This document shows, piece after piece, positions 46,070-57,659 of a DNA stretch of 64,000 nucleotides. Below the pieces are notes generated by a model. It had not been told where the DNA came from. It saw only the letters and a program-made list of their open reading frames with translations, and did not search any database. Origin of the DNA: Plicaturopsis crispa FD-325 SS-3. Lineage: Eukaryota > Basidiomycota > Agaricomycetes > Amylocorticiales > Amylocorticiaceae. The stretch is taken from positions 3,679,815 through 3,743,814 of the forward strand of contig KN832554.1 in NCBI GenBank assembly GCA_000827205.1. Direction: 5' to 3'. The translations under genes were made by a program, and so were the position numbers. Positions within the stretch are counted from its first letter, which is position 1; each line of letters opens with the position of its first letter.

Positions 46070-48231
46070 TTACATCGAACGCCAATCGAGGATAGCAGAG
46101 TCAAGCTGCGCCATCAAGTCCAAAATGATAGGATGATGACCTCTGGGTCCTTTCGTAGCGATGACAGGCGCCTCGGGGGCCGCGTAGCTGAAGGATGGCA
46201 TAGACGAAAAGGACTGGACGGATGGGTACACCGGCAGGGATACATGCGTGCTTGAAAGATATTGCTGAGAGGTAGACGAGAAAGAAGATCCAATACGAGG
46301 AGTCGTATTCGGGTCGAGAGGGACAAGTACCTGCCGACGATCAGTCCGACTGTCCTTACCCCTCCGCACATTCGCAGAGAGAGGCCGAGATGACGGAAGA
46401 GAGCTTTCGGAGACAAACGACGCTCCAGAAGAGGGCCGAGAGAAAGAGTCCACTCCGTCAATCAATCCAGAGGTCCGACGGGTTAAGGCTGGAGACACAA
46501 AAGAAGCCGAGTACATGGCAGTCCCAATTCTCTCCAGATCGGAGCTAGAGGTGCCACGGTCACGATTTTGAGAGCGCAAGGAAGAACGTGACGAGTGTTT
46601 TTCGAGGTCAGAGAGAGCAGTAGTGCCACTGCCGCGCTGGGAGGATCGCGCCATGGAGGATCGCGCCATGGAGGATCGCGCACTGGATTCGACATCACGG
46701 ACTTGGACAAGATTAACACCGTCCTCGTCTCGGCCAGAGCGTTGCCGATGCATCGACTGAGCGTAGATTGCGTGTCGTTTGACGGTAGTTGGCTCTATGA
46801 CAGCGTTCGCGACTTCAGTCTTGTGGGAAGAGACAGAAATTGCGCGTGCCGGCAGGGGCGACGTTCCTTCGGTAAAGGCGAACTCCCCAGAGATATCTGA
46901 CAACGTGTTCGTTCTTCGGCGACACCTGCCAGTGGATGATTCTGTCGTATTGACGGATGCAGTTTGCGCATGCTTACGGTCGACTGCTTGGAGACTCCCA
47001 AGGCTGGGAAACTTTGAGGGAATAGGCGTGCGGCGTGTGTCCGAGGAAACGTCGGTAGGTAGAGCAGGGATCGTTCCTCGGGAATGACTGGGTTTGCGCA
47101 TAAGTGCAGCGTGAGTTGGAGCAGTCCCGTCCAGACTCTGGCGTCGATCTCCCCTTGACTGGCGACGACCGGAGGAAGAGTTTTGATGGACTGTCTGCGG
47201 ATGTTGAGATGGGCTACGGCGAGCGCCTTGGGAGGCCAGAGTGCTCAGGAGGTGAGACCTTACTCGGACATCCGATGGTATTTCCGAACAGAGACTGGTC
47301 ACCATAGAAGAGCGGAAGGAGTCTGTTCTCGCGCGTCGCGTGGATGAAACGCTGGTGGATGTTGGTAGGCCATCAGGCGACGTCTCATGCATATCTGCGA
47401 GGTAGTAGTGATCGCTTTCAACAGGCGTGTCTGGGACGTGTTGAACGACCGTCGAGCGCATACTGCGGGGTGCATTCGTAACGGTGGGGCAAACAGAAGC
47501 AGGCCCGTGTCGGTATACAGGGCGATCGTTGTCGACAGATTGGGAGATCGCTGCAACTGGCGTGTCCCGTCGTGTGCTCCAGGGCGTTCTTTCCGCATGA
47601 ACACCCTCTTCTATCATTGTTTCGCCTTTAATGCTTGACAACTTGTTGGAAGCATCGAGAGTGGACTGTGAATTGGTGTGAGCTGATCACAAAAGGAGGA
47701 TGGATTGATATGGCCTACGGTAGACTCAGCTGTATTGCATGGTTGATATTGGGATGCTAATTCATCAATGTCAGCAGCGGTTCTCGTGGTCTTTCGCAAA
47801 GTGTAGACAGTCTTTTTAGAACCGGCATGTATGGCTGGCTGTGGACGCAGGGAATGGCGATTTCGAGCATCCCGAAGGGGTATGACCTGAAAATGGTGCG
47901 GCGACTTGTCCCTAATGGCTACCTTGGTCGTCATTTTCCGCGTGCGGTCCCCGTCGTCACCGTATGAGTCCACTTGATACCCTGCGTCTTCATAATGAGG
48001 AATTTCGAGATGCGAAGCGTCATCTTTTCCACTGTGCCGCCCGTGTATTGCATCGTCGAGCGCTTCCTGAAATTCCGGTGACATAGGCCAGCTTACATCC
48101 GCAACTGGGAAAATGGGTCGGTCCTGGGCTGAGTAGTAATGATCGGAAGCGATATGGCGGGATATCTTGTGCGGAGGATATGCTTCACGCTGGGCGTCGC
48201 GGTGCTGAGGGGTTGTGTTCGGATTAGCCAT
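46070..48231 (-). CDS. serine/arginine-rich disordered protein, unknown function
   Basis: The start is taken as the ATG at 48231 (MANPNTTPQH). One 53-nt intron (GTAGGC...TTCACAG, about 47678-47730) joins two long frames in phase, giving about 700 aa. The sequence is rich in Ser, Arg, Thr and Pro, with no fold signature. It contains an exact tandem ARSSM repeat near 46650-46680 and ends in a more ordered helix-like HHPIILDLMAQLDSAILDW. It could be a signalling scaffold or cytoskeletal regulator; I do not recognise it. Confidence 0.65.
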
Positions 48232-48800
48232 GCAGGAGACGCGATAGATAATGGCTTGAGAAAAGACAGGATTTGGAGGAATCTCAGAGCCCAGAACAAG
48301 TGGATGAACCGGCAGAGACAAGATGCCTGAGGCGTGAAAAAATAAAGCGGGGAAGGTTGAATTGTGGAAGGGGGGCCAACGAGCACAGGGAGCGCAACGT
48401 CGGCTGCACAGCCGACTTCCGATAGAAGGTGACTGTCTGTGACTGTGCAGCGCTCATCCATAGTGGGACGGCTGCAGTGCATAGACAAATATTTTGCAAG
48501 TCGTCAATGGCGACTCGCAAAATGGGCATAGCAAGGCGTCGGTATCATCCGTACAAGTAAACCTCGCATGAACATGTAGGAACGGTCGCCAATAACTTCA
48601 ACATCATTAGCGCTGGGCTTGCACGGCGACCAGGGATCTTACTCACCCTTGACACTGAGATACATGCAGTGACAATGCTCCTATGGCCATCGTTCAGTAA
48701 GCTTCCGTGTTGCTGATGAGTATGGTACATACCTAGGTCGAGAGCCTCACCTTACCTAACGCGATGACTTGGATCCTTCAGCCCCAGATCTCAATTCCGT
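48232..48800. other. intergenic, no supported gene
   Basis: 569 bp between two minus-strand genes; nothing supported. The 3' flank of the five-intron gene lies at its right edge. Confidence 0.45.
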
Positions 48801-49310
48801 TCAAAGGTCCCGCAATCTCTGGCGAAGCTTCGATACAAGGTCATCCTCTTCCGGAGTAGGAGGCGGCTATGGATGACGGATGAACAACTGGCACTTTAGT
48901 GAGCCGTGAAAGCCCACCATTTGATCGAGCAGGTACTGCGAGACAAATGTGAACCCGATGTAGCGTAGGACGGTTAACGGAGTGTTAGAACTGACTCACT
49001 TCGGCCTCATCTATCGTCTATCATCATCTGCTCAGGTATAGTATCTTTCACCTATAAGTAGCAGCAAAGAACGCGCACAAGAATTATGGGGCCTCTGGGA
49101 AATTAAGGTCATTCGTGAATATTGGACAACGCTATAAACAGCTGCATTTCATCAATACTGACCTGTTCATCCTTGGAAGCTGCTATTTCTGCTTTGTTTT
49201 GGAAGCGACGCGAGTTGGGGGTAAGAGGTTGGTTAGAGGTGTGGACCGGTGTGGATCCCGAGGAAGCGTGGGACACCTAGTACTTGCATCTCATCGACAT
49301 CTCCCGACAT
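48801..49310 (-). CDS. very small five-intron gene, function unknown
   Basis: The ATG at 49310 begins MSGDVDEMQVL. Joining six exons through five GT-AG introns (donors GTGTCC, GTCAGT, GTGAAA, GTGAGT, GTGGGC; acceptors GCAG, CCCAG, GATAG, CGCAG, ATAG) keeps phase at every junction and yields about 66 aa. It includes RPHNSCARSLLLLIDEAEYL and a conserved-looking end PPPTPEEDDLVSKLRQRLRD. The phase agreement and clean acidic/basic helix argue for a real gene, but it was assembled by eye. The start codon is 76 bp from the divergent start of the isomerase gene. Confidence 0.45.
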
Positions 49311-49386
49311 CTCTTGCCCTTGTCGATGATCTAAAGTCCACTGTATTTTTCTTTTCATCCGCTGTACATTCATTGTATCTCTGAAA
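49311..49386. promoter_or_regulatory. short divergent promoter
   Basis: Only 76 bp separate the start codons of the five-intron gene and the isomerase, so leaders or promoters must overlap if both genes are real. Confidence 0.35.
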
Positions 49387-50826
49387 ATGCCTCCCGTATT
49401 CAGGATCCTACCAACTGTGCAACAATATGACTGGGGTAAGATCGGTAGCGCATCCCAAGTCGCAGAGCTCGCGGTCGCATCCAAGATACCTGGCTTTGAA
49501 CTCGACGAAACGGCCCCGTATGCTGAGGTACGATTGTATCAGACCATGGCACGACCGCTCAGCAACGCTAACTTCAATGAAGCTCTGGATGGGGACCCAT
49601 CCAAAGTCGCCATCCCGCGTATTCGAAACGCAGGAAATCCTGTCGGAGTACCTTGCTGCACACCCTGAGCTCATCGGTGACCGCGCGATACAGCGCTTCG
49701 ACGCGTCTAACGGCAACCTTCCTTTCTTGTTCAAAGTCTTATCGATCGAAAAGGCGTTGAGCATTCAAACTCATCCCGACAAGGCTACCGCTACAAAACT
49801 GCATGCAGAGCAGCCTTCAATCTACAAGGGTACGTACGCCCACTATACTTGGCTCGAGCTCGTTTCTTGAGCCTTGTGCGTAGATCCCAACCACAAGCCT
49901 GAGATGGCGCTCGCCTTAACGCCGTTTGCTGGACTGTGTGGTTTCTTGCCGCTCTCTCAAATTTCCGCCAACTTGTTGTCCACTCCCGAATTATCTGCTC
50001 TCATTCCATCTACTATTGCCGATCGCTTCCACTCTATTGCCTCCTCGTCCACGCCCACGGCACCCGCAGAGAAGGCCGCTCTTAAAGACATATTCTCGGC
50101 CCTCATGACCGCCAACGAATCTTTGATCGCAACAGAACTGGATAAGCTTGTCCAGAGATATACGGCCCAAGGCGCTCTCGAAGACGATCGAAGCGTCGCA
50201 AGGCTTGTCCTACGCTTGAATGAGCAATTTCCTGGCGATATCGGCATTTTCTGTGCCTTCATGTTGAACTTCGTACATCTCCAGCCCGGTGAAGCTATCT
50301 TTCTCGGTGCTGGGGAGCCCCACGCATACATTTCCGGCGGTGAGTCTCGTGTTTTGATAGTGGGTTGCGCTGTCCTCATACCGGATCAATAGACATTATG
50401 GAATGTATGGCAAATTCCGACAACGTAATCCGCGCCGGACTCACTCCCAAGTTGCGCGACATCCCAAATCTTGTCTCCGGCCTCACCTATACAGCAGCAC
50501 CACCGACCAATCACATAATCGAACCCACAAATTTCTCGCGCAGTTCTTCAGCAGCAACAATGTTATATAAACCACCAGTGCCGGAGTTCTCCGTCCTTCG
50601 AGTGCAGGTAAACCCGGGGTGTACTGAGAAACATGCACCTTTGGATGGGCCAAGCATCCTGATTCTGACTTCAGGTCATGGGTCTATAGTATGGAATGGT
50701 GGAGAGGGTTCCCTCAGTGTGTCAAAAGGGTATGTTTTATTTGTTGGAGCAGGCGTTGACCTTGAAGTGAAAGAGGAAGACCTAGAAAATCTTGTCTTTT
50801 ATCGTGCATTTGCACATGAACTGTAG
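49387..50826 (+). CDS. PMI40: mannose-6-phosphate isomerase (type I)
   Basis: A zinc enzyme interconverting fructose-6-phosphate and mannose-6-phosphate, the entry to GDP-mannose for glycosylation and cell wall. The start ATG at 49387 (MPPVFRILPTVQQYDWGKIG). Four introns; about 430 aa. Exon 2 has ELWMGTHPKSPS and the active-site PFLFKVLSIEKALSIQTHPD with zinc ligands Gln and His. Exon 3 has DPNHKPEMALALTPF with the ligand Glu, and LQPGEAIFLGAGEPHAYISG with the ligand His. The last exon carries DIMECMANSDNVIRAGLTPK and the C-terminal cupin half. Full length with all metal ligands. Confidence 0.95.
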
Positions 50827-51269
50827 ATTACAATTGTTATTCCTTTTCTTGAATGCTACCAGATGTTAAACACTTGAAGATCTCTCTTTCACTCAGTGAC
50901 GGTGCATTGGTTTTGATTTGAAACTCCACCGGCTTTCACCACAGGGAGGGCCCAACACGGATCACTGTCACCCGGGTCGTCCGTGGGTGATTATCCACAG
51001 ATTGGGTGTGGGCTGGGTATCGGTGGATTATGGATACAACATGTTGGATTTTTTGTGTGCATCGCGTCCTCGGAAAGGGCGTGTTTGCGAGTTTCGGATC
51101 GGACTTGGGATGTTGACCAAATAGTAGTCAATAGTACGTGCGTCCACGTAGCACAGCGATCCTCTTGTCTTTCTTTTGCTCTTGTTCAATACACAATCCC
51201 GGTCACATTCTTTTGCCCTCGCTGTTACCAGTGCCTCATCTCTAGCCTATTTCTGTCAGCATCTGCAAA
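50827..51269. other. start of gene-poor region, no gene
   Basis: After the isomerase stop no gene is supported. Around 50950-51060 GTGGGTGATTATCCACAG and GTGGATTATGGAT recur, suggesting decayed tandem sequence. Confidence 0.45.
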
Positions 51270-51405
51270 AAAATTAGGTTGCTGAGAGTGTCTGACAACT
51301 CTCTCAGCGCTCTCAGGCTCTCCGCAACCTAACACGATCTGAGAGGTGCTGACAGACGCTCTCAGATCTCTCAGCTGCCTCGTGCACTCTCAAAACATCG
51401 GAACG
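51270..51405. repeat. CTCTCAG-rich inverted repeat cluster
   Basis: About ten occurrences of CTCTCAG, CTGAGAG or GAGAGTG in 130 bp. The part from 51276 to about 51330 opens AGGTTGC and closes GCAACCT, with complementary CTCTC/GAGAG arms between. Non-coding; possibly an element end. Confidence 0.5.
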
Positions 51406-51470
51406 CATCTGCATCTAATCAGTAGACTCGAGATAACCTCAATCACTATCTTATCCTGACTTGAGCGCGT

Positions 51471-51770
51471 ACATCAGGAAAATCATTTTGTCTATATAGA
51501 CAAATTCAAGATAAGATCATCTATAAGAGCCACTTTGAGCAATTTTGTTGCTATAGGGGCTATAAGAGCTACTATAGTGACTAGAGGAAAAGGCGCCCAG
51601 AAACTAATATTAGAGTAAGTTACTATAATAGCTCCCATAGCTTTCATAGTTTGCATAGATGTCAAATGAAAGTATAGACCCTGTGGCACTCCAAAATGCA
51701 TATATTTGAGCTCTACTATACAAATTTGCCAATGACACTCAACACCCAATCTACGTGCATGTACGGGGTG
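51471..51770 (+). repeat. dispersed CATCAGGA repeat, divergent copy A
   Basis: Starts ACATCAGGAAAATCATTTTG then CTATATAGA, related to the better-preserved copies at 54236 and 62021. The body is AT-rich and full of CTATAAGAGCT/ATAGCT words. Confidence 0.4.
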
Positions 51771-51959
51771 GCTGTAGCTCATGCACAGCCCATTGTTAGC
51801 AGTAAACATGTGTAGGCGTGGGTGTGGGCGGTTCGGTGCTGGGACCGTAGTGCGCCGTCACCGGTTTGTGCGAGCGCGCCACCTCTGGCGCTGCACCGGC
51901 GTGGTCAGGTGTGGGTGTCGGTCCGTTTGTTGCTGGGACCATAGCGCGCCGTCGCCTCT

Positions 51960-52090
51960 GGTGCTGCACTGTCGAAAACGCGCACGGGCCTTGTCGAAAA
52001 TGCACACGGCGCCCGTGCACATTGTTGAAAACGTGGGGGGCTTGGGTGTCGTCGAGAATGCGAGGGCGTGGGTGTTGTCGAAAATGTGAG
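51960..52090. repeat. 27-bp minisatellite, block 1
   Basis: Degenerate units of the form GTGGGCGTTGTCGAAAACGCGCA. The same unit forms block 2 at 52330-52575; about 240 bp of unrelated sequence lies between. Confidence 0.5.
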
Positions 52091-52329
52091 GATGTGGATG
52101 TAGAAATCATTGACTGATTGTTGCGACCGTCTCGTATCACACATCTCCCCACTTTCATATGCTCGATTACTACTTATATCCCTTTTCTTGTGCCTTATCT
52201 TATCGTTCACATGGTCGCCTATTTCGTACTTATACAGCACCGTTCCGACTTGTACGCTAGCGAGTTTGACCCCAACCCGCCCGCAATACATCTTTGCTTC
52301 CCGTTTCTGACTCACTGCGCGCCCGATTC

Positions 52330-52575
52330 CAACAGTGGAGGGCGTGGGCGCTATCAAAAACGCGCAGGGCGTGGGCGCTATCAAAAACGCGCAGGGCGCG
52401 GGCATTGTCGAAGACGCGCATGGCGCGGTGGTCGTCGAGAGCACGCAGGGCGGGGGTGCCATCGAGAATACGCAAGGGGGCGGGGGTGCTGTCGAGATTG
52501 CGCAAGGCGGGGGCGTTGTCGAGAGCGCGCAAGGGTGCGGGCGTTGTCGAGAACGCACAGGGCGGGCCGTCGCTG
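52330..52575. repeat. 27-bp minisatellite, block 2
   Basis: About nine head-to-tail units; the first two (GCGTGGGCGCTATCAAAAAC and following) are almost identical, later ones drift. Because 27 is a multiple of three, several frames stay open; the minus strand reads as nine-residue repeats. I treat this as non-coding. Confidence 0.7.
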
Positions 52576-52999
52576 TTTTGCATATGTGCGGGCACCGCCG
52601 TCTTGCGTGTGCGCGTCGCCGTTTTGCGCGTTGGCGTCGGTGGTGCGTTGCTGGGACGTCGTCTCCGGTTTGCGAGCCGCCATTTTGCGCGTCGGCATGG
52701 GTGGTATGGTGCTGGGACCGTGGCGCCGTTGCCGCCCGCTTCTGGCGCTGCGCTGGCGTTTTGCGCGTCGGCGTGGGTGGTTCGGTGGTGCTGCCGTTCT
52801 GCATGTGCGCGCCGTTGCCGTGTTGCGTGTGGGTTTTGCGCGTGCCGTTGCAGTTTTGCGTTGGTGGTTTGGTGCTGGGACCGAGGCGTTGTCGCCGTCG
52901 TTTTGCGCGTGCGCGCGGTCGCAGTTTTGCGGTTCGTTGTTGGGGCAATGATGCGCCGTTGCCGTTTGGCGCGTGCGAGCTGTGTTAGTCATGCTGGGA

Positions 53000-54235
53000 G
53001 ATGAAACAATGAAAGTCAATGTCACTCACCTATTCCAAAACCCCTTCACAAACGCCCGCGACTCTAAGTACATCCCCAAGTCCGTGGACGCGGACGGTTG
53101 TGGAAGGCTGAGCGAGGAGGGGAGATAAGATGCAAGAATATGTGGACTTGGAGAAATCTGACAAGAGTCAACGCGCGGCAAATGAGTGTGGGAATGATTG
53201 CAGGACTCTGCAATCTCCAATGCTTGCCACGTCAATTTTCTCGTTGTTCTTGCTCTCCACTCTCACCTCCCCTCCACGAACGCCTGGCTGCAGCTGGGAT
53301 ATAGACTTCGCTGCCCTACTTTGACGTGCTGCTGCAGGACAGTATACCGGCTGCACTTTGGCTGCACAGATGCCCAGGCCGCACACCTGATGCGCGACCG
53401 TTTGTGCGTACCCTCTCCTCCTTCTCATATACACGCTTACAGGTGCTCAAGCGAATTCGGAACACGGCCGTCACCTGTGTGGAGGCCACTGCATGGACCT
53501 CGCCCGTCAACGACACCATGCGCAAGCCGCTGTGCCGCTCTGCAACCAGCGCAAGCTTCAGCCCTGGTGTCGCTCCGTAAGACAGGCTCAAGGCGGGAAG
53601 CCCAAAATTTCAATTTACAGCGCGGTAAGCCCCCTCTACACCCTCCTGGCCTCCGTCTCTTACACTGCCATGGACTTGTTCACACCATCTGCTGTGTGCC
53701 TCGCGTACAGCAGCACCGCGAACATGTCCGGCCCTGGTGCACGCGGTCCTTCACACCCATTCATACCTGCACGCTCTCACCCCACGCTGTCTTGTGTGCT
53801 TGCTAGTGCAAACCCACATCCCATTGTATGTGTCTGCATGTTAGACTGAGTTTTTTCTTGTTCTGGCATGTGCTTATGACTGACATAAGAATGATGTTTT
53901 TGCAGGGTATCCATACCATAGGCCATTGCATCTGCATATTGGGTAAGTCTTATATCTCCCCTAATGTGGTACTATGCCTGATTCTGTTATATTCTAGATT
54001 GAAGGACTTTTCATAGAGCTGGACTGACAAATAGTTAATTTCTGGCAGTAGCATGTACTTTGTAGCTAGAAGCTAGATTAGCACTTGTATCTAGTTAGTG
54101 AAATACATTGATTTAGACGTCTTTTCATTTGTGCTTTAAGAGTCTATAAGAGCTCCTATGCTATTATCATCACTTATTCTGTGTCTGTGTCTGTGCCCCT
54201 CTGCTGCTCTCCCAGTGTCCGATCTCAACACTTGC
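53000..54235. other. repeat-derived region without a supported gene
   Basis: Open frames are shadows of each other and lack domains. A segment at about 53135-53240 resembles 61095-61230 (shared GTGGGAAYGA, TGCAGR and GCCACGTCA words in order), so this stretch and the 61-kb region descend from a common unit. Confidence 0.4.
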
Positions 54236-54435
54236 ATCATCAGGACAACCCCTTTGGCTATATAGAAGTGTAAAATTTGTAATAGCACATATAGCTGGGA
54301 TGGTACTCTTATAGCACCACATAGCACATATAGCTACTGTGATTTTTTTGTGAATGTTATTGTAAATATCTAAGATTTACTTATGTCTATATGAGTGGTC
54401 TAATAGCTCTTATAGCTGGGAGGGTATAACAATTA
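54236..54435 (+). repeat. dispersed CATCAGGA repeat, copy B
   Basis: Opens CATCAGGACAACCCCTTTGG, then CTATATAGA, AAAATTTGTAATAGCACATA and, near the end, CTAATAGCTCTTATAGCTGG. Clearly homologous to 62021-62215. Non-coding and AT-rich inside GC-rich surroundings. Confidence 0.7.
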
Positions 54436-54585
54436 AACACACATTCCGTAGTTCTGTGCAGCTTTGCTGGTCATTGTGTTGGCTCATTCAAATTCACCAC
54501 AAATGCATTGAAGCTTAAATGGATAACAGCAGATTGGAGAGAGATAGTAAACAACCGCAGCATAATACAGGGGTGGACATAGGTC

Positions 54586-54990
54586 TCCCCCGACAGAAGT
54601 GCGTCGCGCGCGATGAATACGAACGCGCCCGGGAACAGAAGGGCAACGTTCGAGAGGGGTAGTAGTCCTGCCGAATGCGCACACCCCCAAGGGCCTCCGA
54701 CGAAAAAAAATTAAAATCACCATGAAATCACGCGAAAATCGCGGAAATCAGAGATGAGGGCGCCGCGCGACGAGCTCGGTGGTCCAGCTATTCAAACAGC
54801 CGGCATTCGTCACGGGGATGATCGCCCCATCATGCTGGATGGAGTCGCAAGGCCGCCTGTCGATTGTGCGGCCGCGGCGGCGAAATCGGGGGAGGTGGGG
54901 AAAGTCTCCCCCGAAAGAAGAGGGCCGCGCGCCTGAAGGGAGAAAGGCAGCGGTAGGGAGGGGTGATAACCTCCTTCCGAACGTGCACGT
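54586..54990. repeat. tandem ~317-bp duplication (two diverged units)
   Basis: GTCTCCCCCGAMAGAAG begins at about 54586 and again at about 54903; each is followed by CGCGCGC, then GAGGGGT, and a closing CCGAAYGYGCAC. The units are diverged. No coding signal. Confidence 0.5.
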
Positions 54991-55299
54991 TGAAAGGGGA
55001 GTGGGAGCACGGCCGTGACAGCGGGACCAACATTCGCAAAAACAACAAAAATTTCGAGAAAGCGCGCGGCGCGGCGCAAGCACACGCGCGTGACAATAAC
55101 GAAGCATACTCACCAGTAGGCAGGACGATCCCGCACACGCTGCAAGTGTTTGTAGAGGCCGCGTGAGCCTGGGGAGGGCGCGAGAGTCGGCGAGGTGAAT
55201 CAGTGTCGCGCGTCAGCAAACCATCACGAACACGAACGACGAGCGCGTGCGCACCTGTATCACACTCCCCTGCCCATCCTACACCTTTGGTGGTGTGTC

Positions 55300-55627
55300 G
55301 TCTTGCGTGCGTGCGCGAGACGGCGGGCCCGTGACTCTAGTGTGCTGAGGGTAGAGGGAGGCGGCGCCGGGGGGTGGAAAGCGACGATGAATCGAGACGC
55401 CGGCCGGCGTCTCGATTCGTCGTCGTCGTATTGCTGCACGGGCTCACAGTGCACGCGAGACGGCGGGCCAGTCGTAGTGTGCTGAGCGTGGAGGAAGGCG
55501 GCGCCGGTGGGTAGAGTGACGACGACGAGACGCCGGCTGGCGTCTCGATTCGTCATCGTCGTATTTTGCGCTCCTGCGCGGCGGGAGGGAAGGCGGTGGC
55601 GGCGTGTCCTCTCGCATGCGCGCGCAA
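55300..55627 (+). repeat. palindromic satellite, block 1
   Basis: Two and a half monomers, palindrome centres near 55404 and 55535. The first contains a perfect 30-bp palindrome at 55389-55418 (arms GAATCGAGACGCCGG), extended by GACGA/TCGTC arms after one mismatch. The array is interrupted at 55628 by element copy 2. Confidence 0.85.
55621..55627. repeat. target-site duplication, left, copy 2
   Basis: CGCGCAA, identical to 59957-59963. The satellite equivalent at about 62541 has a single GCGTGCAA/GCGCGCAA-like site. Confidence 0.85.
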
Positions 55628-57143
55628 CAGCCATAGATGTGAAGAAATTGTAATAGATCCCCTATTGTGTGGGGCGACTTGATGCAAAGGAACACGGTTA
55701 CTAAAAACACAGCCACAAGACCGCTTTTGGGCTGCCCGGCTCGTCCGGCATCCACTGGCAGCCTTCGGAGCTCAAAATTTTTGCCTTTGTACTACTGGAC
55801 CGTGCTCTCGGTCAATTCCACGTTCCCGTGTTCCCGCGCGTTCGTCGTCGGTTGTCGTCGCCGGGCCTCGAGGCTCGCGATGCCCGATTTGGAATGCTTC
55901 TACAAACCTTCGTCTCTGCGCGATTTCCGAACGCCTGCCTTGGGGCACTCGAAATGTTCTTATAATTCCAGATTTTAGTATATTTACATAGTGCACTTGC
56001 AAGGGCCGTGGTCTCTGACTTAGGTTTGTGGATCCAGAACAAATAAAAAATTCGATTAAGAAAGTGTAAATTTTACAAGTACATAGAGGAGACAGGATGG
56101 CGATGGCGAGATAGCGTACGCGGAGGAGTGCGTGTTCAATTTGCCGTGCGGGGTGGGTGCACCGGGGGAGAGCTCATGCGGCCGCCGTGGGCGTATGCGC
56201 GGTGGGCGTCGGCGCCGACGGTGCAGGCGTGGCCGCGACCACAACGAAGACGTGCGGGGGCGTGGGCGCTGGCGTTGATCGGGTTGGCATGGGGGTGCAG
56301 CCGTGGCCGTGGCCGCGACCAAGACGAGTGCGGGCGTGGGCGCTGGCGTTGAGCGGGTGGGCGTGGGCGCTGACAACGCGCAGTCGGCGTTGAGCGGGTG
56401 GACGTGGACGTTGCTGGCGCGTACGGGGGTGGGCATGGGCGGCGATGCGCGGGCAACGTCAGTTGGCGTGGGCGTTGCCGGTGTGCGGGTGGACTTAGCG
56501 CTACCAACGCGCTGGTGGGCATGGGCGCTGCTGGCGCGCGTACGAGCCTGGGCATGGCGAAAACGCGCGTGTGCAAGGGCGCCAGCAATGCGCGGCGCTG
56601 ACGATCCGTGGTGGGCGTGCGCGCCGATGACGCGTAAGCGGCATGGCCGCTGCCGTTGCGTGGGTGGGCAAGGGCGCTGCCGATGCGGACGGCACCACTG
56701 ACGGCGCAGGCGCGGCCGTTGCAGCAGCCGAGACACGCATGGGCGTGGGCGCAGCCGTTGCGCGGGTGGGTGTTGACAATGCCGTTGAGCGGGCAGGCGC
56801 GGGTGCTAATGATGTGCGAGCGCGGGCGCTGACGATGCGCGTGCATTGGCGCTGCGCGTGACGATGTGGGCCATGGTGCTGAGCGACGGGGTGTGGGTAG
56901 ATGGGGACGGGTGCGGGGTGTCGTCTTGTGGGCTACACGGCGGCTGGGCTTCCTTCTCCTGCTCCTCCTGCTCCCACTCCCGTTCGTGCTATCCCTCCCC
57001 ACATTCCCCCTCCTTTCCAGGATCTTCCTCCGCTTGTATCGCGTGCGTATTGGCGTATACGCCGACGAGGAAACGATGTGGAGAGTTTCTGGTAAATGAA
57101 GCGTCGTTAGCTCAAAAAGCGACGGTGAAAAAAGAGAAAATCG

Positions 57144-57149
57144 ACTTAC
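57144..57149 (-). promoter_or_regulatory. candidate antisense 5' splice site, copy 2
   Basis: Minus-strand TA-GTAAGT, 29 bp from hairpin A, matching the position in copy 1. Confidence 0.3.
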
Positions 57150-57172
57150 TAGTGATTATTAGGACGGAAAGG

Positions 57173-57199
57173 CAGCCTCCGCAAAAGTGCGGAGGGCTG
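57173..57199. other. hairpin A, copy 2
   Basis: An 11-bp stem (CAGCCTCCGCA with TGCGGAGG-G-CTG, one bulged G) around a short A-rich loop. Same position as hairpin A of copy 1 but a different stem sequence. Confidence 0.75.
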
Positions 57200-57659
57200 G
57201 CTGTCGTCGCAGCGTGTAGCGACGCGGGCAACGAGGAGGAGGAGGAGGAGAAACGAAAAATCAACCGTTTCCCCAATTAGGAAACCCCGAAATCCGCTCC
57301 GCGCGCTGTGGCGCACCCTCTCGGAGCCATGCAATCCATTCCTGCAGCATTGGTGGGGATATTTCTCACTATATAAAATCATAATAACGTTTCTGTATGA
57401 TATAGGATGCCGTGTACTAGATTCTGTATTTTTGTGAGCCCACACTGTGAGTGAATACGCGAAAGAGTTCAGATTTCGTGGCTTTCGGGCCGTTTTGGCG
57501 GCGGATGGGTGTCCCTATTCACCCCCTCGCTACTTTACGGTCCATAAAAAATACATTCGTGTTGGAGGAGCATGTAAGTACATACTATCAATTTACGGAG
57601 AGCAGAGATGTGATGTGCTCACCTCGGGAGCCTCAAAACGTTGTTCGAGCGTGCAGATC

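Noticed and set aside
56056-57002. Open frames of 226 and 288 codons in element copy 2
   Set aside because: Low-complexity Pro/Arg/Thr-rich on overlapping frames; driven by GTGGGCG-type repeats, no conservation with copy 1 at protein level.
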